From the NCBI GenBank assembly GCA_035498015.1, contig DATKAO010000061.1, positions 1 through 33,296 on the forward strand: DNA of 33,296 nt, given 5' to 3'. The notes beneath the pieces were generated by a model. It was not told where the DNA came from. It ran no database searches and saw nothing but the letters and a program-made list of their open reading frames with translations. Shown here piece after piece: positions 25,995-33,296 of this stretch. A program made the position numbers and the translations under genes. This stretch comes from Myxococcota bacterium (lineage in GTDB: Bacteria; Myxococcota_A; UBA9160; SZUA-336). Each line of letters begins with the position of its first letter. The stretch's first letter is position 1.

Positions 25995-28670
25995 TCAGAC
26001 CCGGGTCGCGTCCGTTCCGCTGGCCGCGTTCGACATCACCACGGCCGGCACGGCGTCGGTGGTGACGCGCGGCGGCAGCGCGCTGATCACGGCCGTGGCG
26101 AGCGACGCGAGATAAGGCAGCGACTGCACGCCCAAGAGGGCGATCCAGAGCTGCGCCTCGACGTCCTGCGAGCCGTAGCGGAAGCCGACCGCGAGCGCGC
26201 CCAGCGCCAGCAGGCCCAGGATGGTGGTCTCCTCGCGCGAGGCGAGCAGACCCTTCAGCAACGCCATGTGGTCCTCGCACTTGGGCGTGCGCATGAAGGG
26301 CCGGTCGGAGGTCGTGAGTCCCGAGAAGATCGCCTTGCCGATCGTGTGAGTCAGCGACAGGCCGGCCAGCGCGGCGCTCAGGTTCTCGCCCGTGCTGGCG
26401 TGCACGCGCGCCGCGTACAGCCAGAGCGTCTTGCCGACCTTCAGCGCGAAGAAGCCGAGCGACGCGCACAGGAAGAAGCGCAGCGGGAACTCGAACACCT
26501 TGGGCGCGGTCACCAGGCCCGCGGTCCACACCAGCGCCAGGCCCGTGACCGCCGTGTTCAGCGCGTCGGCGAACCAGGGCAGCCAGCCGGCTACGAAGTG
26601 GTAGCGCTGCGCCCAGGTCAGCTTCGACTCGCGCAGGCCCACGAGCTCGCGCCAGTGGCGCTTCAGGATCTGCACCGCGCCGTACGCCCAGCGGAAGCGC
26701 TGCTTCTGGTAGGCGGTGTACGTGTCGGGCATGAGGCCCTGGCCGTACGAGTAATTCACGTAGGCGGTGTCGTAGCCGGCCTCCATCACGCGCAGGCCCA
26801 GCTCGGCGTCCTCGCAGATGCACCACTGCGCCCAGCCGCCAAGTGACTCGAGCACCGAGCGGCGCACCAGCGACATGGTGCCGTGCTGGATGATCGCGTT
26901 GCGCTCGTTGCGATGGACCATGCCGATGTCGAAGAAGCCCGCGTACTCCCAGCCGCACATGGCCTTGAACGCGCTGTGCTGTCCGTCGCGGTAATCCTGC
27001 GGCGCCTGCACGACGGCGAGCTTCGGGTCCGCGAAGTACGGCACCAGGTTGCGCAGCCAGTCGCGGCGCACCACGTAGTCGCTGTCGATCACCGCCACGA
27101 TCTCGGCCGCGGGGTCGGTCTCGCGCAGCACGATGTTGAGCGCGCCGGCCTTGAAGCCCGACACGTGGTCGACGTGGAAGAACTTGAAGCGCGGGCCGAG
27201 GATCTGACACATGTCCTCGACCGGCTTCCACAGGCCGGGGTCACTCGTGTTGTTGTCGATCACGAGCACCTCGAGCTCCGGGTAGTCGAGCGCGGCCAGC
27301 GCGTTCAGCGTCTCGCGCACCATCTCGGGCGGCTCGTTGCACAGCGGCAGGTGCAGCGAGACCTTGGGCCAGTGCTCGAGCGGCTTCGGGGCCACGCGCG
27401 CGAAGCGCCGCGCGAGCTTCCGGTGCCACAGGAGCTCGGTCAGCTCGAACGCCTCGGTGAGCCCGATCGCGAGCAGCATGCCCAGCGCGCCCAGCAGCAC
27501 CGCCCAGGCCGTCGCCGAGTACAGGCTGTGGTACTGACTCACCGTGAGATACACGATCCAGGTGAAGAGCGACGCCGCGCCCTGCACGAGCGAGGCGAAG
27601 AACAGCCGCCCGCGCGCGCGGAAGCGGCGGAAGCTGGCCAGGAACCAGAGCAGCGGCAGCGCCGGCACCAGCGTCGAGGCCCCGAACAGGAGCGGCCAGC
27701 CGGGCACACCCACGATCTCGCCCGACCAGGCGAACTTCGTCTGGCGCTGCGCGTCGAGGATGCCCCAGTAGGCGCCGACGCCGCCTTCGACCGGGATCTT
27801 CCACGGCTGGTCGAAGGCCTCCATCACGAAGTAGTCGATCCCGCGCTCCTCGGCGGCGTTCAGGAACTGGCGCAGGAACGCGGCCTCGTTCCCGAGCGAC
27901 GGCACGGCGCCGCGGCGGATGCGGCCGTTGGAGGGCCAGCCGACCTCGCCGATCATCACTTCCTTGTACGGGAAGCGCTTCTTCACCTCGGCCAGGCGGT
28001 CCAGCGTGAAGCCGACCGCATTGTCGAACGGCACGCCTTCCCAGTAGGGCAGCAGGTGCACCGCGATGAAGTCGACCTCGCGGGCCAGCTCGGGATGTTT
28101 CAGCCACACGTGCCACGGCTCGGCGGTGCCGACCGGGATGCCGAGCGGTGAGAGCAGGGCGCGCACGCGGCGCAGATAGGGCGCGAACTCGGCGACCTTG
28201 AGATCGCCGCGCAGCAGCACCTCGTTTCCGACCACCACGCGGTTGATGTTCGGGTTGGCGCGCACGCTCGCGACCAGGTTGCGGATCTCGCGGTCGTTCT
28301 TCTGCCGGTCGCCGTCGATCCACGCGCCCGCGGTGACCTTCAGCCCGAACTCGTTGGCGATGCGCGGGATCTGGTCCATGCCGTCGAGCGAGGTGTAGGT
28401 GCGGACGGAGTTCACCTCGGGCGCGAGCAGGCGCAGATCCTCGCGGATCTGCTGCTCGGTCGGGAAGACTTTGTCGACCGGCCCCTGGCCTTCCCGGTAG
28501 GGACTGAACGACACACCCGCGAGCTTGCCCTTCCAGGCAGGCGGATCGATCGGGCGGTTCAGGAAGGCGAAGACTGCGAGGTTGGCTGCGGCGACCAGGA
28601 CCAGGATCGAGACACTCGAGCGAGTCATACGGTTCCGCCAGGCTCGCAGACCACGCTCGAGGCGCCGCAT
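25995..28670 (-). CDS. GH17-GT2 fusion, cyclic beta-1,3/1,6-glucan synthase-like (NdvB type)
   Basis: An 891-residue membrane protein. After one helix (19-38), residues about 50-310 form a GH17 beta-glucanase/transglycosylase-like domain with candidate catalytic glutamates in VVVGNEVLL (E150) and GEVGWPSNGR (E242). Helices at 325-405 lead to a processive GT2 domain: DNNTSDP (D472), DSD (529-531), CEDAELGLR (D621) and QRFRW (657-661). Several C-terminal helices follow. In rhizobia and pseudomonads this architecture makes periplasmic cyclic beta-glucans: the GT polymerises and GH17 branches or closes the ring. The start is uncertain: ATG 28670 is chosen for the basic N-terminus; ATG 28628 and GTG 28715 (overlapping AGGAGG) are alternatives. 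Confidence 0.88.
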   Translation of the reverse strand: MRRLERGLRAWRNRMTRSSVSILVLVAAANLAVFAFLNRPIDPPAWKGKLAGVSFSPYREGQGPVDKVFPTEQQIREDLRLLAPEVNSVRTYTSLDGMDQIPRIANEFGLKVTAGAWIDGDRQKNDREIRNLVASVRANPNINRVVVGNEVLLRGDLKVAEFAPYLRRVRALLSPLGIPVGTAEPWHVWLKHPELAREVDFIAVHLLPYWEGVPFDNAVGFTLDRLAEVKKRFPYKEVMIGEVGWPSNGRIRRGAVPSLGNEAAFLRQFLNAAEERGIDYFVMEAFDQPWKIPVEGGVGAYWGILDAQRQTKFAWSGEIVGVPGWPLLFGASTLVPALPLLWFLASFRRFRARGRLFFASLVQGAASLFTWIVYLTVSQYHSLYSATAWAVLLGALGMLLAIGLTEAFELTELLWHRKLARRFARVAPKPLEHWPKVSLHLPLCNEPPEMVRETLNALAALDYPELEVLVIDNNTSDPGLWKPVEDMCQILGPRFKFFHVDHVSGFKAGALNIVLRETDPAAEIVAVIDSDYVVRRDWLRNLVPYFADPKLAVVQAPQDYRDGQHSAFKAMCGWEYAGFFDIGMVHRNERNAIIQHGTMSLVRRSVLESLGGWAQWCICEDAELGLRVMEAGYDTAYVNYSYGQGLMPDTYTAYQKQRFRWAYGAVQILKRHWRELVGLRESKLTWAQRYHFVAGWLPWFADALNTAVTGLALVWTAGLVTAPKVFEFPLRFFLCASLGFFALKVGKTLWLYAARVHASTGENLSAALAGLSLTHTIGKAIFSGLTTSDRPFMRTPKCEDHMALLKGLLASREETTILGLLALGALAVGFRYGSQDVEAQLWIALLGVQSLPYLASLATAVISALPPRVTTDAVPAVVMSNAASGTDATRV

Positions 28671-28891
28671 CGTGCGGTGGCCGTAAGCGGAGACTCGCTG
28701 CGACTCGCGCGTCACCCTCCTACAACCGCCGAGTGGGACCGGCGTTTCGTTCGAGCTAGGGAGGCGAGGGTTGTCTTGGCGGTCTCTTGACCAGTCCAAA
28801 CACTGGCTTGCGGAGGGAATCGGCGTCTTCCCCGGCCATGCCGACTGCACCGCGCAGCCGGCTCGGCAACGCCAACGGGGGCTCCGCACGG
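28671..28891 (-). other. Long 5' leader of the GH17-GT2 gene
   Basis: If the promoter at 28898-28925 is used, the transcript starts near 28891 and carries about 220 nt before the chosen ATG. The reading frame is open through this stretch, so part of it could be translated. AGGAGG directly abutting a GTG (near 28715-28721) is the only strong ribosome-site-like sequence, but it is too close to that GTG for normal use. I recognise no riboswitch class. Confidence 0.35.
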
Positions 28892-28897
28892 GGCGCG

Positions 28898-28925
28898 ATT
28901 ATATACGCCGCCAGTCGCGTGTCTA
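28898..28925 (-). promoter_or_regulatory. Sigma70-like promoter for the GH17-GT2 gene
   Basis: On the minus strand TAGACA (complement of 28920-28925) is followed after 16 bp by TATAAT (complement of 28898-28903). This is a perfect -10 and a 5/6 match to the -35, standing out in very GC-rich DNA. It points toward the GH17-GT2 gene and lies in the 358-bp gap between it and the divergent methyltransferase gene. The rest of that gap holds only the leader and a lone TTGACA at 28980 without a matching -10. Confidence 0.55.
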
Positions 28926-29028
28926 TTGATGTGCATCACAGGCGAAAGAGGCGCCGCACTTTGTTGCGCCGGGGCGTCCTTGACACGCCATGGCGGGGCC
29001 CCAGCGGGGCGATAGGGTCTGCTCCCCC

Positions 29029-30195
29029 ATGTCCAGCCAGCGCCGCCGCACCTCCCGCGCCGCCAAGCTCGTCGCCCACGAGCGCTTCGGCGATGCGCAG
29101 CTCGCGCGCAGCTTGCAGGCGGCGCTCGCCCAGTCGGGCGAGGGCGCGCGCTACACCAATCTGTTTCACACCTACCCCGCGGCCCTGCGCGCGGACACCG
29201 CGCGCGAGTTACTCGCCGCGTTTCCCAGCCGCGCCGTGCTCGATCCGTTCTGCGGCGGCGGGACGGTGCTGGTCGAGGCGCGCGCCGCCGGCCGGCGCGC
29301 GCTGGGCTGCGACGTGTCTCCCGTGGCGGTGCGCGCCGCCCGCGCGCGCTGCGCGACGCCCGACGACGCGCAGCTCTCGGCGCTGCGCGGGCGCGCCCGG
29401 GCGCTGGCCGCGCAGGCGCGCGCAGCCTCGGCGCGCGGGCCGCTGCCCGAGACGCGCATCCTGCGGGCGGTCGAGTCCTGGTACGCCCCGCACGTGCTGC
29501 GCGAGCTCGAGTGTCTGCGGCGCGGCGTGGCCGAGTCGGAGCCCGCGCTGCGCGAGCTGCTCGAGGCCGTGCTCGCCTCGATCCTGGTGAAGGTGAGCTG
29601 GCGCGTCTCGGACACGCGCGCCGCGCGCGAGAAACACGAGCGCCCCGCGGGCACCACCGCGGTCTTGTTCCACAAGCGCACGCGCGAGCTGGCGCGCCAG
29701 ATGGTCGAGCTGCGCGAAGCGCTGCCGCCGGGCACGCCGCCCGCCGACGTGTGGCTGGGCGACGCGCGCGAGCTCACCCTGCGCGACCCGGTCGATCTGG
29801 TCGTGACTTCGCCGCCCTACCCGTCCACCTACGACTATCTGCCCATGCAGCACCTGCGGCACGTGTGGCTGGGCGACCGGCCCGACGCCGCGCGCGAGAT
29901 CGGCTCCCGCCGCCTGTTCCGCAAAGGCGCGCGCGAGGCCCGGGACGTCTGGCGCCGCGACACCGAGCTGTGGACCGCGCGGGTGGGCCGCGCGCTCGCG
30001 CCCGGCGGACACCTGGTGGTCGTGATCGGCGACGGCCGCGTGCCCAGCGGCTCGGTCGACTCGGCGGCTCCGAGCATCTCCGCCGCCGAGCGCGCGGGCC
30101 TGGCGCTTTTGGCCGGGGCCTCGCTCGAGCGGCCCGATCCAGGCCGCGGCGGAGCGCTGCGCGAGCACGTGCTCGCGTTCGCAAAGCCTCGCTAG
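29029..30195 (+). CDS. Solitary DNA methyltransferase (N4/N6 amino-methylase type)
   Basis: A 388-residue SAM-dependent methylase. LDPFCGGGTVLVEA (71-84) is motif I with the F-x-G-x-G core, and TSPPYPSTYDY (260-270) is motif IV of the SPPY form typical of cytosine-N4 and some adenine-N6 DNA methylases. About 180 residues, with a basic helical region, lie between them and could hold target recognition. A glycine-rich APGGHLVVVIGDGR strand follows. No restriction endonuclease or specificity subunit is adjacent, so it looks like an orphan methylase. RNA methylation cannot be excluded. An upstream in-frame ATG at 28990 is possible. Neither start has a clear ribosome site. Confidence 0.8.
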   Translation: MSSQRRRTSRAAKLVAHERFGDAQLARSLQAALAQSGEGARYTNLFHTYPAALRADTARELLAAFPSRAVLDPFCGGGTVLVEARAAGRRALGCDVSPVAVRAARARCATPDDAQLSALRGRARALAAQARAASARGPLPETRILRAVESWYAPHVLRELECLRRGVAESEPALRELLEAVLASILVKVSWRVSDTRAAREKHERPAGTTAVLFHKRTRELARQMVELREALPPGTPPADVWLGDARELTLRDPVDLVVTSPPYPSTYDYLPMQHLRHVWLGDRPDAAREIGSRRLFRKGAREARDVWRRDTELWTARVGRALAPGGHLVVVIGDGRVPSGSVDSAAPSISAAERAGLALLAGASLERPDPGRGGALREHVLAFAKPR

Positions 30196-30338
30196 CGCGG
30201 CCGAGGTCCGCGCGTGCGCAGCAGCGCGCGCAGCCCCGCACACCTCCGCCGGGATCGGCCGCAGTTGCCGGCTCGCCTCCGGTCCCTGTGCTGCGCGACA
30301 CAAAGCGCCCGCAGCAGCGGTTCAAGTCATTGCGGAAA

Positions 30339-30369
30339 AACCCCGCTTCAAGACTGGACATGCGGGGTT
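30339..30369 (+). promoter_or_regulatory. Hairpin enclosing the start codon of the secreted-protein gene
   Basis: AACCCCGC (30339-30346) and GCGGGGTT (30362-30369) are perfect 8-bp inverted repeats separated by 15 nt. The ATG at 30360-30362 lies at the loop/stem junction, and no Shine-Dalgarno is visible. Such a structure would make initiation depend on unfolding. The 164 bp between the methylase stop and this gene show no other recognisable signal. Confidence 0.4.
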
Positions 30370-32405
30370 GGATCGCGCTCTTGATCCTCGCCGTGAGCGG
30401 CGTGGCACGCGCAGATTTGCGCGCGTCGTGGCTCGATCCGACCTGGCACTACCGCGTGCCCGTCTCGCTCCCGGCCGCCACCGCCGTGGGCAGCACCGAG
30501 ACCGTCGACGTCGACTTCGGCGCGCTGATCACGCAGCTCGGCATCAACGGCACCTTCGACACCAACTCCTACCGAGTGACTCGCCCCGACGGCACGACGC
30601 TGGTCACGCTGCAGCAGTGGACCGACGCGCGCTACGGCAGCGCGACCGACGCCACCGGCAACAGCCGCGGCGAGCTGCGCTTCATCGCGCAGGACGCCGG
30701 CGCGCAGACCTACTACCTGTACTTCGACATCACCGCGAACGGCGCGAAGGCCGCGAACCCGCAGACACCGATCAACGGCAACTTCGAGTTCGGCGGCTCG
30801 GGCACCGCCACGCCGCCCGGCTGGTCGCTCACCACCACTGCGGGCTTCGACGCGCAGATCCGGCCCTCGGAGAACCCCTCGATCACCACCGACGGCACGA
30901 CCGCCGGCAACGGCACGCCGCCCAAGACGACCGACGGCACGCCACTCAGCGGCGCGTTCTCGTACCTGATGGGCGCGCGCTCCGCGAACGAGCCGGGCGC
31001 AGTGACCCAGCCGGCAGTCACTCTGAACAAGACCATCGCCGTGCCGGCCTCCGGGGCCGGGAACGTGGTGGTGCGCTACCGGCCCGAGGGCTGGGACTCG
31101 GGCGCGAACGGCAGCACGAACTACGACTTCATCCGCATCTCGGTGGTCTCCGCGGGCGGAGTCACGACCGAGCTCGTCGGTCCCACCGCGGGCAACTACA
31201 CCACGCTGCCCTTCAGCCCGAACCTCGGCACCCAGGCCGCCGCCAACAACCGCTCGGGCTACGGCCAGTACAACGGCTTCGACACGGACACGAACGGCAA
31301 CCACCGCTCGGGCATGGCGATCGCGCGCGGCTCGGAGGTCTGGTTCACGCTGAGCTCGAGCCTCGCCACCTACGCCGGCACGACCGTGACTCTGCGCATC
31401 AGCTCGAACCACACGAACCAGTACCGCTCGTGGTTCTCGATCGACGACGTGGAGTGGAGCCTGCAGACCGCCACCGTCACCGCCAGCCAGGTGCAGGCCT
31501 TCGGCGTGAACGTGACCGCGCCCAACGACACCGCGGTCAGCTCGGCCTCGCAGTATCAGGTCGGGCAGGTGCTCACGATCCGCGCGGCCGTGCAGGCCAC
31601 GACGATCGCGAACGGAGTCACCGCCGACGTGATCAATCCCTCGGGCACGGTGGTCGCGACCGGCGTGCAGCTCTACGACGACGGCACGCACGGCGACGCC
31701 GTGGCCGGCGACCGCATCTTCAGCAACAACGGCAGCGTGGCCGCGAACCCCACCTACACCTTCCTGTCCAGCGACACGCAGAGCGCCGCCTGGACGGTGC
31801 GCGTCTACGCCCGTGACTCGTCCACGAGCACCACGGGCGCAACCAATGGCCGGGTCCACATCTCGGGCCAGCCCAACTCGCCGCAGAACCAGGCCGACTA
31901 CTGGAACATCGACGACCAGGTGTTCTCGCTGGTGACCGTGAACCTGGTGATCCTGAAGAGCGTGGCGACGATCTCCGACCCGATCGACGGCACCACCCGG
32001 CCCAAGTCGATCCCCGGCGCGATCAAGGAGTACACCATCACGGTCACCAACCAGGGTGCCGGCGCGTCGGACGCCAACACGATCAAGCTGGCCGACGCGA
32101 TCCCGAGTCAGGCCGAGCTGGTGGTCACGGACATCGGCGGCGCGGGCAGCGGGCCCGTGCTGTTCACCCAGGGCTCGCCGACGAGCGGCCTCACCTACAC
32201 CTTCACCGCGCTCAACAACGGCGCCGACTCACTCGAGTTCTCGAACAACGGCGGCACCACCTGGACCTACTCGCCCACCGCGAACGGCAACGGCACCGAC
32301 CCCGCGGTGACGAACATCCGCATCAGCCCCACCGGCGCCTTCGCCGGCAAGAGCGGAGTGACTGCTCCGAGCTTCACGATCCAGTTCAGGATCAGGATCA
32401 AGTAG
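30360..32405 (+). CDS. Large secreted modular protein (DUF2341-like and DUF11-like domains)
   Basis: A 681-residue secreted protein with signal peptide MRGWIALLILAVSGVARA (cut near 18/19). The N-terminal part (WLDPTWHYRVPVSLPAA, a DVDFGALI strand, QQWTDARY) resembles DUF2341-type beta domains. NGNFEFGGSGTATPPGWSL opens a carbohydrate-binding-like beta sandwich. Near residues 437-455, YDDGTHGDAVAGDRIFSNN is the aspartate/glycine signature of a choice-of-anchor-type module. From 529 on, a DUF11-like repeat (LVILKSVATISDPIDG, IKEYTITVTNQGAG) closes the protein at IRIK. No catalytic site or C-terminal anchor is evident. Low-complexity Ser/Thr/Asn/Gly content suggests a surface or matrix protein. 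Start chosen because it yields the signal peptide. Confidence 0.8.
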   Translation: MRGWIALLILAVSGVARADLRASWLDPTWHYRVPVSLPAATAVGSTETVDVDFGALITQLGINGTFDTNSYRVTRPDGTTLVTLQQWTDARYGSATDATGNSRGELRFIAQDAGAQTYYLYFDITANGAKAANPQTPINGNFEFGGSGTATPPGWSLTTTAGFDAQIRPSENPSITTDGTTAGNGTPPKTTDGTPLSGAFSYLMGARSANEPGAVTQPAVTLNKTIAVPASGAGNVVVRYRPEGWDSGANGSTNYDFIRISVVSAGGVTTELVGPTAGNYTTLPFSPNLGTQAAANNRSGYGQYNGFDTDTNGNHRSGMAIARGSEVWFTLSSSLATYAGTTVTLRISSNHTNQYRSWFSIDDVEWSLQTATVTASQVQAFGVNVTAPNDTAVSSASQYQVGQVLTIRAAVQATTIANGVTADVINPSGTVVATGVQLYDDGTHGDAVAGDRIFSNNGSVAANPTYTFLSSDTQSAAWTVRVYARDSSTSTTGATNGRVHISGQPNSPQNQADYWNIDDQVFSLVTVNLVILKSVATISDPIDGTTRPKSIPGAIKEYTITVTNQGAGASDANTIKLADAIPSQAELVVTDIGGAGSGPVLFTQGSPTSGLTYTFTALNNGADSLEFSNNGGTTWTYSPTANGNGTDPAVTNIRISPTGAFAGKSGVTAPSFTIQFRIRIK

Positions 32406-32408
32406 CAG

Positions 32409-32583
32409 TTCCGATCGGCTTCGTTCGCCTGCGGCTCACTGCGCGCTGCTTCCGCAGCTTGCGGGCTCGGCTCAGGGCGGCCTTCGCCTCGCCGCTTCCG
32501 ATGAGCTTCGTTCGCCTGCGGCTCACTGCGCGCTGCTTCCGCAGCTTGCGGGCTCGGCTCAGGGCGGCCTTCGCCTCGCCGCT
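32409..32583. repeat. Two tandem copies of an 87-bp intergenic repeat
   Basis: Copy 1 (32409-32496) and copy 2 (32496-32583) are identical except for two bases (CG versus GA at 32416-32417 / 32503-32504). Each begins TTCCGAT and ends TCGCCGCT. Each contains GCTGC-TTCC-GCAGC, a 5-bp stem whose minus-strand loop is the GNRA tetraloop GGAA. The pair fills the whole gap between convergent genes, and copy 2 runs into the stop codon of the methyltransferase gene. It resembles a REP/BIME-type intergenic element, possibly acting in termination. Confidence 0.85.
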
Positions 32584-33199
32584 AGCCGACGCTGGCGCGG
32601 CCCTGGTAGGTGTAAGTCAGGAGCTTCGGGCCCGGCAGGAACTGGTGGGTCAGCTCCTGGATGCGGAAGCCGGCGGCCTGGATGGCTTCGTCCGCGGCGC
32701 GGTTCATGTTGCAGCCGCCCGCAATGACTTTCCACAACGGGTTCAGCCGGTCCTGCCAGCGGCGCAGGCGCGGGTCGTCGGCGCGGCCGTGCTCCACGAA
32801 CAGGAGCTCGCCCTCGCGGCGCAGCACGCGGCGCGCCTCGCGCAGCGCCTGCACGGGGTCGGGGATCGAGCACAGGGCCCAGGTGACCACCACCGTGTCG
32901 ACGCTCGCTTCCGGCAAGGGCAGCCGCTGCTCGGCCGACTGCTGCAAGAGCTCGACCGGCCGACCCGTCTCGGCGGCGCGCCTGCGCGCGAGCGCGGCGA
33001 GCTCCGGCGAAGGCTCCACGCCGAACAGCTGAGTCACTCCCGAGCCGTAGTGCGGCAGGTTCAGGCCCGAGCCGATGCCGAGCTCCACGGTGACTCCGCG
33101 CGCGCCCGACACCACCTTCTGGCGCACGGGCACCAGGTCCGCGTTGCTCATCGCCAGCTCGATCAGCCGGGGGAAGACGTACTTCTGGTAGAAGCCCAC
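32582..33199 (-). CDS. Class I SAM-dependent methyltransferase (UbiE/PmtA-like)
   Basis: A 205-residue Rossmann methyltransferase. Motif I VELGIGSGLNLPHY, the acidic GVEPSPEL end of strand 2, SVDTVVVTWALCSIPDP (motif II) and LREARRVLRREGELLFVEHG (motif III) are all present. The overall pattern, including the short N-terminal helix region and the RLNPLWKVIAGGCNMNR segment, resembles phospholipid or quinone methyltransferases of this class; the acceptor is not determined. The start is GTG with GGGAG just upstream. Its stop codon overlaps the end of the 87-bp repeat. Confidence 0.9.
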   Translation of the reverse strand: MGFYQKYVFPRLIELAMSNADLVPVRQKVVSGARGVTVELGIGSGLNLPHYGSGVTQLFGVEPSPELAALARRRAAETGRPVELLQQSAEQRLPLPEASVDTVVVTWALCSIPDPVQALREARRVLRREGELLFVEHGRADDPRLRRWQDRLNPLWKVIAGGCNMNRAADEAIQAAGFRIQELTHQFLPGPKLLTYTYQGRASVG

Positions 33200-33248
33200 G
33201 GCTCCCAGGCTAGCACCCGGGCGGCTCTCTACGCTGCGCGCAACGCCG

Positions 33249-33296
33249 TCAACGCGCGACCTGGTTCCGGCCGGCGCGCTTGGCGCGGTAGAGCGC
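33249..33296 (-). CDS. Diguanylate cyclase (GGDEF), C-terminal end only
   Basis: Fifteen codons and a TGA are visible: ALYRAKRAGRNQVAR. ALYRAKRAGRNRV-like endings are the standard last helix of GGDEF domains, which make cyclic di-GMP. The rest of the gene lies beyond the right edge, so sensor domains and the GGDEF motif itself cannot be checked. Confidence 0.75.
   Translation of the reverse strand, partial: ALYRAKRAGRNQVAR

Noticed and set aside
28980-29020. TTGACA at 28980-28985 as promoter for the methyltransferase gene
   Set aside because: No acceptable -10 at 15-19 bp; the nearest TA-containing box (GATAGG) is 25 bp away.

Overview
This is a GC-rich window (roughly 68% G+C by impression, not counted) from a Gram-negative bacterium. 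Outer-membrane and periplasmic proteins are common: a DUF1207 protein, LolA-like protein, lipoproteins, RND pumps with a periplasmic adaptor, and a PEP-CTERM protein. The mix of catabolic genes (acyl-CoA dehydrogenase start, luciferase-like monooxygenase, amidohydrolase, thiolase-fold protein with a DUF35 partner, SDR), PEP-CTERM sorting and many GTG/TTG starts fits a free-living deltaproteobacterial or Binatota-like lineage. That placement is inference; no rRNA or other phylogenetic marker is present. I saw no tRNA, rRNA, CRISPR array, insertion sequence or prophage.

Layout. 1-1401: start of an acyl-CoA dehydrogenase and a luciferase-like monooxygenase (minus strand). 1442-5525: two small exported proteins, then a tight plus-strand run DUF47 - Pit phosphate transporter - PntAB - PntB, without the NAD-binding PntAA subunit. 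5537-7306: DUF1207 outer-membrane protein, DUF1328 membrane peptide and a PEBP protein. 7307-13273 (minus): a likely transport and envelope operon, transcribed LolA-like protein, 4-TM protein, TetR regulator, lipoprotein, then an MMPL-type RND transporter fused to a cyclic-nucleotide-binding domain. 13387-15383 (plus): penicillin-binding transpeptidase and Bcp peroxiredoxin. 15458-21648 (minus): RmuC, TetR, SDR, PEP-CTERM protein, then thiolase-fold protein - DUF35 - amidohydrolase, with several ATGA/GTGA overlaps. 21665-25943: an HAE1-type RND pump and its adaptor, which are convergent and overlap tail to tail by 83 bp. 25995-28670 (minus): GH17-GT2 cyclic beta-glucan synthase-like protein. 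29029-33296: solitary DNA methyltransferase, large secreted protein, an 87-bp tandem repeat, a SAM methyltransferase and the tail of a GGDEF protein.

The most unusual signal is not a gene. The palindromic heptamer AGTSACT (S = C or G) occurs at least 20 times, against about 2 expected from base composition. It lies inside genes on both strands and in all three reading frames, and forces A/T-ending codons (ACT, AGT, TCA, preceded by GCA/GGA/CGA) that the genes otherwise rarely seem to use. It behaves like a highly iterated palindrome, a DNA-uptake-like sequence or a methylation target. A solitary DNA methyltransferase lies in the same window.

Other points: a thiolase-fold enzyme with glycines where the catalytic cysteine should be, beside a DUF35 protein (a candidate Ltp2/ChsH2-like aldolase); an RND transporter with a fused cNMP-binding domain and a GNRA-capped hairpin against its Shine-Dalgarno; a start codon inside a hairpin; and a candidate TetR operator before the SDR gene.
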